A stretch of 9,127 bases of DNA from Acidobacteriota bacterium (GTDB lineage Bacteria; Acidobacteriota; Blastocatellia; Pyrinomonadales; Pyrinomonadaceae), in contig QHXH01000211.1 in the NCBI GenBank assembly GCA_003222855.1, positions 1 to 9,127 on the forward strand, read 5' to 3'. Below, piece after piece: positions 7,171 to 9,127 of the stretch; within the stretch, counting starts at the first letter, position 1, and the number at the start of each line of letters is the position of its first letter. A program made the translations under genes and the position numbers. The notes beneath the pieces are model-generated. The model searched no databases and had not been told where the DNA came from. It was given only the letters and a program-made list of their open reading frames with translations.

Positions 7171-7176
7171 ATGATA
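7171..7176 (-). promoter_or_regulatory. Possible extended -10 box for the secreted-protein gene
   Basis: The minus strand reads TGTTATCAT here, a TGn extended -10 plus TATCAT. The -35 position has only a poor match (CTGAAC, 17-base spacing). It would give a leader of about 100 bases. It could be chance. Confidence 0.22.
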
Positions 7177-7189
7177 ACATTCAATCGCG

Positions 7190-7230
7190 AAGAGTTCAGA
7201 GTCCAACTCTTGTGTCACGCCCGGAGACAC
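7190..7230. promoter_or_regulatory. Two adjacent short inverted repeats, operator candidates
   Basis: AAGAGTT (7190-7196) and AACTCTT (7205-7211) are perfect inverted arms with an 8-base spacer. Immediately after, GTGTC (7212-7216) and GACAC (7226-7230) form another pair with a 9-base spacer. They lie between divergent genes, where regulators often bind. No regulator gene is nearby to pair them with. Confidence 0.3.
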
Positions 7231-7250
7231 TTGCCGGTTCCGAATTTACT

Positions 7251-7262
7251 TGCTCGGGAGCA
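7251..7262. promoter_or_regulatory. 12-base palindrome TGCTCGGGAGCA
   Basis: TGCTC-GG-GAGCA is a perfect 5-base-pair inverted repeat 114 bases before the cupin start. It could be an operator half-site pair; there is no independent support. Confidence 0.25.
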
Positions 7263-7282
7263 TAGGTTAAGTTGTGAGGCCG

Positions 7283-7350
7283 TGTCAGAAGCCCGACCGG
7301 CGAGGGCAAGCTTAATTATCCAGCCCTTGCTGACGCGCGGGCTTCTGACA
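7283..7350. repeat. Palindromic intergenic repeat element upstream of the cupin
   Basis: TGTCAGAAGCCCG (7283-7295) and CGGGCTTCTGACA (7338-7350) are perfect 13-base inverted arms. A second layer pairs CGGCGAGGGC (about 7299-7307) imperfectly with GCCCTTGCTG (7323-7332), leaving an AT-rich loop. The element ends 12 bases before the cupin ribosome-binding site, so it may be part of its leader. From memory, sequences of this kind recur in environmental bacterial genomes; copy number here cannot be judged. Confidence 0.75.
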
Positions 7351-7362
7351 ATCTTTTGGATC

Positions 7363-7367
7363 AGGAG
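7363..7367 (+). promoter_or_regulatory. Ribosome-binding site of the cupin
   Basis: AGGAG stands eight bases before the ATG at 7376. It is the best Shine-Dalgarno in the window and fixes the cupin start. Confidence 0.8.
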
Positions 7368-7375
7368 ACAAATCA

Positions 7376-7750
7376 ATGGAGCCAGGAACCGTAACGCATC
7401 ATCGCTGGACCGATATGCCCGAAGAGCCGTTGTCAGATCTGCTGTCGCGCAAACTTATCACCGGCGATCGCATGATGCTGGCGCACGTCTACCTAAAGAA
7501 GGGATGTGTGGTCCCCCGTCACTCGCATGAAAACGAACAGATCACATACATCCTGGAAGGCGGCTTGCGATTTTGGATCGGCGCGGATGAAGCGCAGGAG
7601 ATCGACGTGCTCGCCGGAGAAGTGCTCCATATTCCGTCCGGTGTGCAGCATAAAGCGGAGGCGTTAGAAGATACGTTGGATGTAGACATTTTCAGCCCGC
7701 CACGTCAGGATTGGCTGGATAAGACGGATGATTATTTGCGACAGAAGTAG
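7376..7750 (+). CDS. Small single-domain cupin
   Basis: A 124-residue cytosolic protein made of one cupin barrel. Motif 1 runs from G43 through H49, H51 and E54 to G62 (PRHSHENEQITYILEGG), and motif 2 from G81 through P87 and G89 to H92 (GEVLHIPSGVQH). H49, H51, E54 and H92 are the expected four metal ligands, so it should bind Fe, Mn, Zn or Ni. No signal peptide or DNA-binding domain is present. The fold supports dioxygenases, isomerases and small-molecule binding proteins, and the substrate cannot be read. It is followed, 80 bases later on the same strand, by an SDR; a shared pathway is possible but the gap is almost filled by an inverted repeat. The start is supported by a strong ribosome-binding site. 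Confidence 0.92.
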   Translation: MEPGTVTHHRWTDMPEEPLSDLLSRKLITGDRMMLAHVYLKKGCVVPRHSHENEQITYILEGGLRFWIGADEAQEIDVLAGEVLHIPSGVQHKAEALEDTLDVDIFSPPRQDWLDKTDDYLRQK

Positions 7751-7752
7751 TA

Positions 7753-7825
7753 TGTCCGACAAACTTCAGTTTGTTGCTCGTTTCATTTAGCAATCTTCAT
7801 TCGACAAACTGAAGTTTGTCGGACA
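7753..7825. repeat. Perfect 22-base inverted repeat filling the cupin-SDR gap
   Basis: The arm 7753-7774 (TGTCCGACAAACTTCAG..) is the exact reverse complement of 7804-7825, with a 29-base AT-rich spacer. Each arm also contains its own hairpin, ACAAACT-TC-AGTTTGT on the left and ACAAACT-GA-AGTTTGT on the right. It starts 2 bases after the cupin stop and ends 5 bases before the SDR ATG, replacing the place where a Shine-Dalgarno would be. In a joint transcript it would form a strong hairpin that could hold the SDR start closed or stabilise upstream mRNA; that is inference. Confidence 0.85.
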
Positions 7826-7830
7826 CCGTT

Positions 7831-8622
7831 ATGGACCTCGGTCTCAACAACAAAGTCGCGCTCGTCGCTGCGGCCAGTCGCGGGCTGGGTCGCGCCGTGG
7901 CGGAAGAACTCGCCACAGAAGGCGCGTCATTAATTATTTGTGCGCGCAAGCAGGAAACGATCGAACGCGTTGCGAATGAGATCGAAGCAGCGACCGGCGC
8001 GAAGGTCATCGGAGCCGCAGCCGACGTTTCTAATCCCGGCGACGTTTCGCGACTGGTGGAAATCGGCATTCAACGGTTCGGACGGATCGACATTCTGGTG
8101 ACGAATTCCGGCGGACCACCCGCCGGGCATTTTGAAACCTTTAAACTTGACGATTGGAACACCGCGACTCGTCTGCTGTTATATAGCGCTGTCGAATTAG
8201 CTCGACAGGTATTGCCGGGCATGAAAGAACGGCGCTGGGGAAGGATTCTCAACATCACCTCCATTGCGGTGAAACAACCGGTGGATAATCTGATCCTTTC
8301 CAATAGTTTGCGTGCCGCCGTCACTGGATTCGCGCGCACACTTGCGAATGAAGTCGCGTCCTTCGGCATTACCGTTAACAACATTATGCCGGGCTACACG
8401 CGCACTGAACGAGTGGAAGAGTTATCGCGCATGATGGCTGAGAAAGAAGCAATCACGGCGGAAGAATTTGTTGCCCGCTGGGAGAAAGAAATTCCGATGC
8501 GCCGCATCGGGAAACCAGGCGAGTTCGCCGCGCTGGCTGCTTTCCTGGTTTCCGAACGCGCAAGTTACATTACCGGTACATCGATTCCAGTTGATGGCGG
8601 ATGGATTAAGGCATTGATGTGA
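7831..8622 (+). CDS. SDR-family protein with atypical catalytic site (BKR-like)
   Basis: A 263-residue short-chain dehydrogenase/reductase. The nucleotide-binding motif is AASRGLG (14-20) in place of TGxxxGxG; R39 after IICA suggests NADP preference, and ADV (64-66) and the variant TNSGG (91-95) follow. The active site departs from the classical Asn-Ser-Tyr-Lys set: S144 in NITSIAV is kept, but S157 stands at the Tyr position and R161 at the Lys position (SNSLRAAV), and the usual Asn before LPGM is lost. MPGYTRTERV and the C-terminal YITGTSIPVDGG are normal, so this is a full-length, intact protein, not a decayed one. Similar SDRs are known as a BKR-like subgroup with imperfect tetrads. It may be a different enzyme or a non-catalytic binder. 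ATG 7831 is chosen over the in-frame TTG at 7816, which lies inside the repeat; neither has a Shine-Dalgarno. Confidence 0.92.
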   Translation: MDLGLNNKVALVAAASRGLGRAVAEELATEGASLIICARKQETIERVANEIEAATGAKVIGAAADVSNPGDVSRLVEIGIQRFGRIDILVTNSGGPPAGHFETFKLDDWNTATRLLLYSAVELARQVLPGMKERRWGRILNITSIAVKQPVDNLILSNSLRAAVTGFARTLANEVASFGITVNNIMPGYTRTERVEELSRMMAEKEAITAEEFVARWEKEIPMRRIGKPGEFAALAAFLVSERASYITGTSIPVDGGWIKALM

Positions 8623-8635
8623 ATCGCTTCGGATC

Positions 8636-8707
8636 GCCGCAGAGACACGGAAATAAATGGGAATGACATCTGACTAATCTTTCTCTGTTACTCTGCGTCT
8701 CTGTGGC
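8636..8707. repeat. Imperfect inverted repeat, SDR to zinc-finger gap
   Basis: GCCGCAGAGACACGGA (8636-8651) and TCTGCGTCTCTGTGGC (8692-8707) are inverted with 13 of 16 matches; two of the three changes would be G-U pairs in RNA. An inner CTCTG unit is also repeated in the right arm. It begins 13 bases after the SDR stop and could act as a weak terminator or be a degenerate intergenic repeat. Confidence 0.6.
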
Positions 8708-8727
8708 TGATTTACTTTATAAATTAT

Positions 8728-8994
8728 ATGAGCACAACCTGCACACATCTCGATCAAATCAACGACGTAACACCCAGCGCCGACGGCTGTGAAGATTGCT
8801 TGAAGATTGGCGACACATGGGTGCACCTGCGGCTTTGCATGACGTGCGGCCACGTCGGCTGCTGCGACTCTTCAAAGAACAAACACGCGACCAAACACTT
8901 TCACGCAACGCGACATCCGATCATTAAATCGTTCCAGCCCGGCGAGGACTGGGGCTGGTGCTATGTGGATGAGATGATGTTTGATGAATTGTGA
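8728..8994 (+). CDS. UBP-type zinc-finger protein (zf-UBP)
   Basis: An 88-residue protein that is almost entirely one UBP-type zinc finger, the domain found in eukaryotic deubiquitinases and HDAC6. Cys/His ligands are in the expected order: C5 and H7 (CTHL), C21 and C24 (GCEDC), C37 and C40 (LCMTCG), C45/C46 (GCCD), then H53, H57 and H63 (NKHATKHF..RHP). The segment PGEDWGWCYVDE (71-82) is characteristic of the bacterial versions. In eukaryotes the domain binds the free C-terminal Gly-Gly of ubiquitin; most bacteria have no ubiquitin, so the ligand here is unknown. The start has no Shine-Dalgarno but an AT-rich TATAAA lies at 8718-8723, so a very short or absent leader is possible. It is convergent with the antitoxin gene 15 bases further on. 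Confidence 0.92.
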   Translation: MSTTCTHLDQINDVTPSADGCEDCLKIGDTWVHLRLCMTCGHVGCCDSSKNKHATKHFHATRHPIIKSFQPGEDWGWCYVDEMMFDEL

Positions 8995-9009
8995 TTGGAG
9001 GAGCGAGAG

Positions 9010-9127
9010 TTATATGAAGAGATCGGCCGAGACGTGAAAGTAATCGGCGAGCGCTCGCGCATGAGTCTTGCTGATTCCACGCTTGCCGTTGAGGACTTCA
9101 GATGCGATCCCTTTCGAGCCGAATACT
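9010..9127 (-). CDS. HigA-like antitoxin, C-terminal fragment cut by the window edge
   Basis: On the minus strand a frame is open from the right edge to TAA at 9010-9012, giving 38 visible residues. They include GSKGIASEVLNGKRGISK and HARALADYFHVSADLFI. This matches the end of the helix-turn-helix of HigA-type antitoxins (pattern GS+..VSEVLNGKR.L+..H.R.L...F.VSA..F/L). Such proteins bind DNA, repress their own operon and neutralise a HigB/RelE-type ribonuclease. In HigBA order the toxin gene lies upstream of the antitoxin, which here means to the right, outside the window. Only the C-terminal part can be judged, so a plain XRE-type regulator is the alternative. Confidence 0.75.
   Translation of the reverse strand, partial: VFGSKGIASEVLNGKRGISKTHARALADYFHVSADLFI

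Larger units (their letters stand above)
7065..7375. other. 311-base divergent intergenic region with stacked inverted repeats
   Basis: It separates the minus-strand secreted-protein gene from the plus-strand cupin, so promoters for both are expected here. No coding frame is convincing. It holds ribosome-binding sites at each end, a possible minus-strand -10 box (7171-7176), three short inverted repeats (7190-7211, 7212-7230, 7251-7262) and a larger repeat element (7283-7350). Confidence 0.6.

Noticed and set aside
7117..7530. Plus-strand 137-codon frame overlapping the cupin
   Set aside because: It runs through the palindromic repeat and the cupin ribosome-binding site in a different frame, while the cupin has complete family motifs.
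3793..7825. CRISPR array
   Set aside because: The repeats are inverted pairs of different families, not regularly spaced direct repeats.
7816..7830. TTG start adding 5 residues to the SDR
   Set aside because: It lies inside the inverted repeat, and the family's N-terminus (MDLGL..KVALV) begins at ATG 7831.
7376..8622. Cupin and SDR as a new biosynthetic or antibiotic cluster
   Set aside because: Only two genes, no synthase, transporter or regulator beside them, and the gap is a repeat; the context is too thin.

Overview
The window looks like chromosomal DNA from an uncultured or environmental bacterium. My best guess is Acidobacteriota (a Blastocatellia-like lineage). This is inference from gene style (SpoIIE-type phosphatase with a DksA-like finger, a secreted Q-rich helical protein of unknown function, a cupin beside an atypical SDR, a small UBP-type zinc finger) and from the density of palindromic intergenic repeats. 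No rRNA, tRNA, phage, CRISPR array or transposase gene is visible.

Layout: the left edge cuts a membrane glycosyltransferase (GT39/ArnT-like, 1-1479) whose stop overlaps the start of a NifS/IscS-type cysteine desulfurase (1479-2630). A PP2C/SpoIIE phosphatase with an N-terminal DksA/TraR C4 zinc finger follows (2752-3744). A 342-base gap holds a compact MITE-like element (about 3793-3991). Next come an exported alpha/beta-hydrolase esterase (4087-5010) and, convergent with it, a long secreted helical protein on the minus strand (5121-7064). From a divergent intergenic region rich in inverted repeats, a small cupin (7376-7750) and an SDR lacking the usual catalytic Tyr/Lys (7831-8622) run rightward. 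A UBP-type zinc-finger protein (8728-8994) follows. The right edge cuts the C-terminus of a HigA-like antitoxin on the minus strand (9010-9127), which suggests a toxin-antitoxin pair continuing outside the window.

The genes do not form one pathway; apart from the GT39/nifS overlap and a possible cupin-SDR pair they look like independent housekeeping or accessory genes. The most distinctive signal is non-coding. Five of the intergenic gaps each carry a different family of inverted-repeat element, sometimes abutting or overlapping a stop codon or the ribosome-binding region. The 199-base element has 20-base perfect terminal inverted repeats, a 19-base-pair central palindrome and two subterminal hairpins whose flanks are conserved while their stems differ but still pair. 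It also has TA dinucleotides placed as if it had inserted into the centre of an older palindrome. No complete new defence or metabolic system can be claimed from this window.
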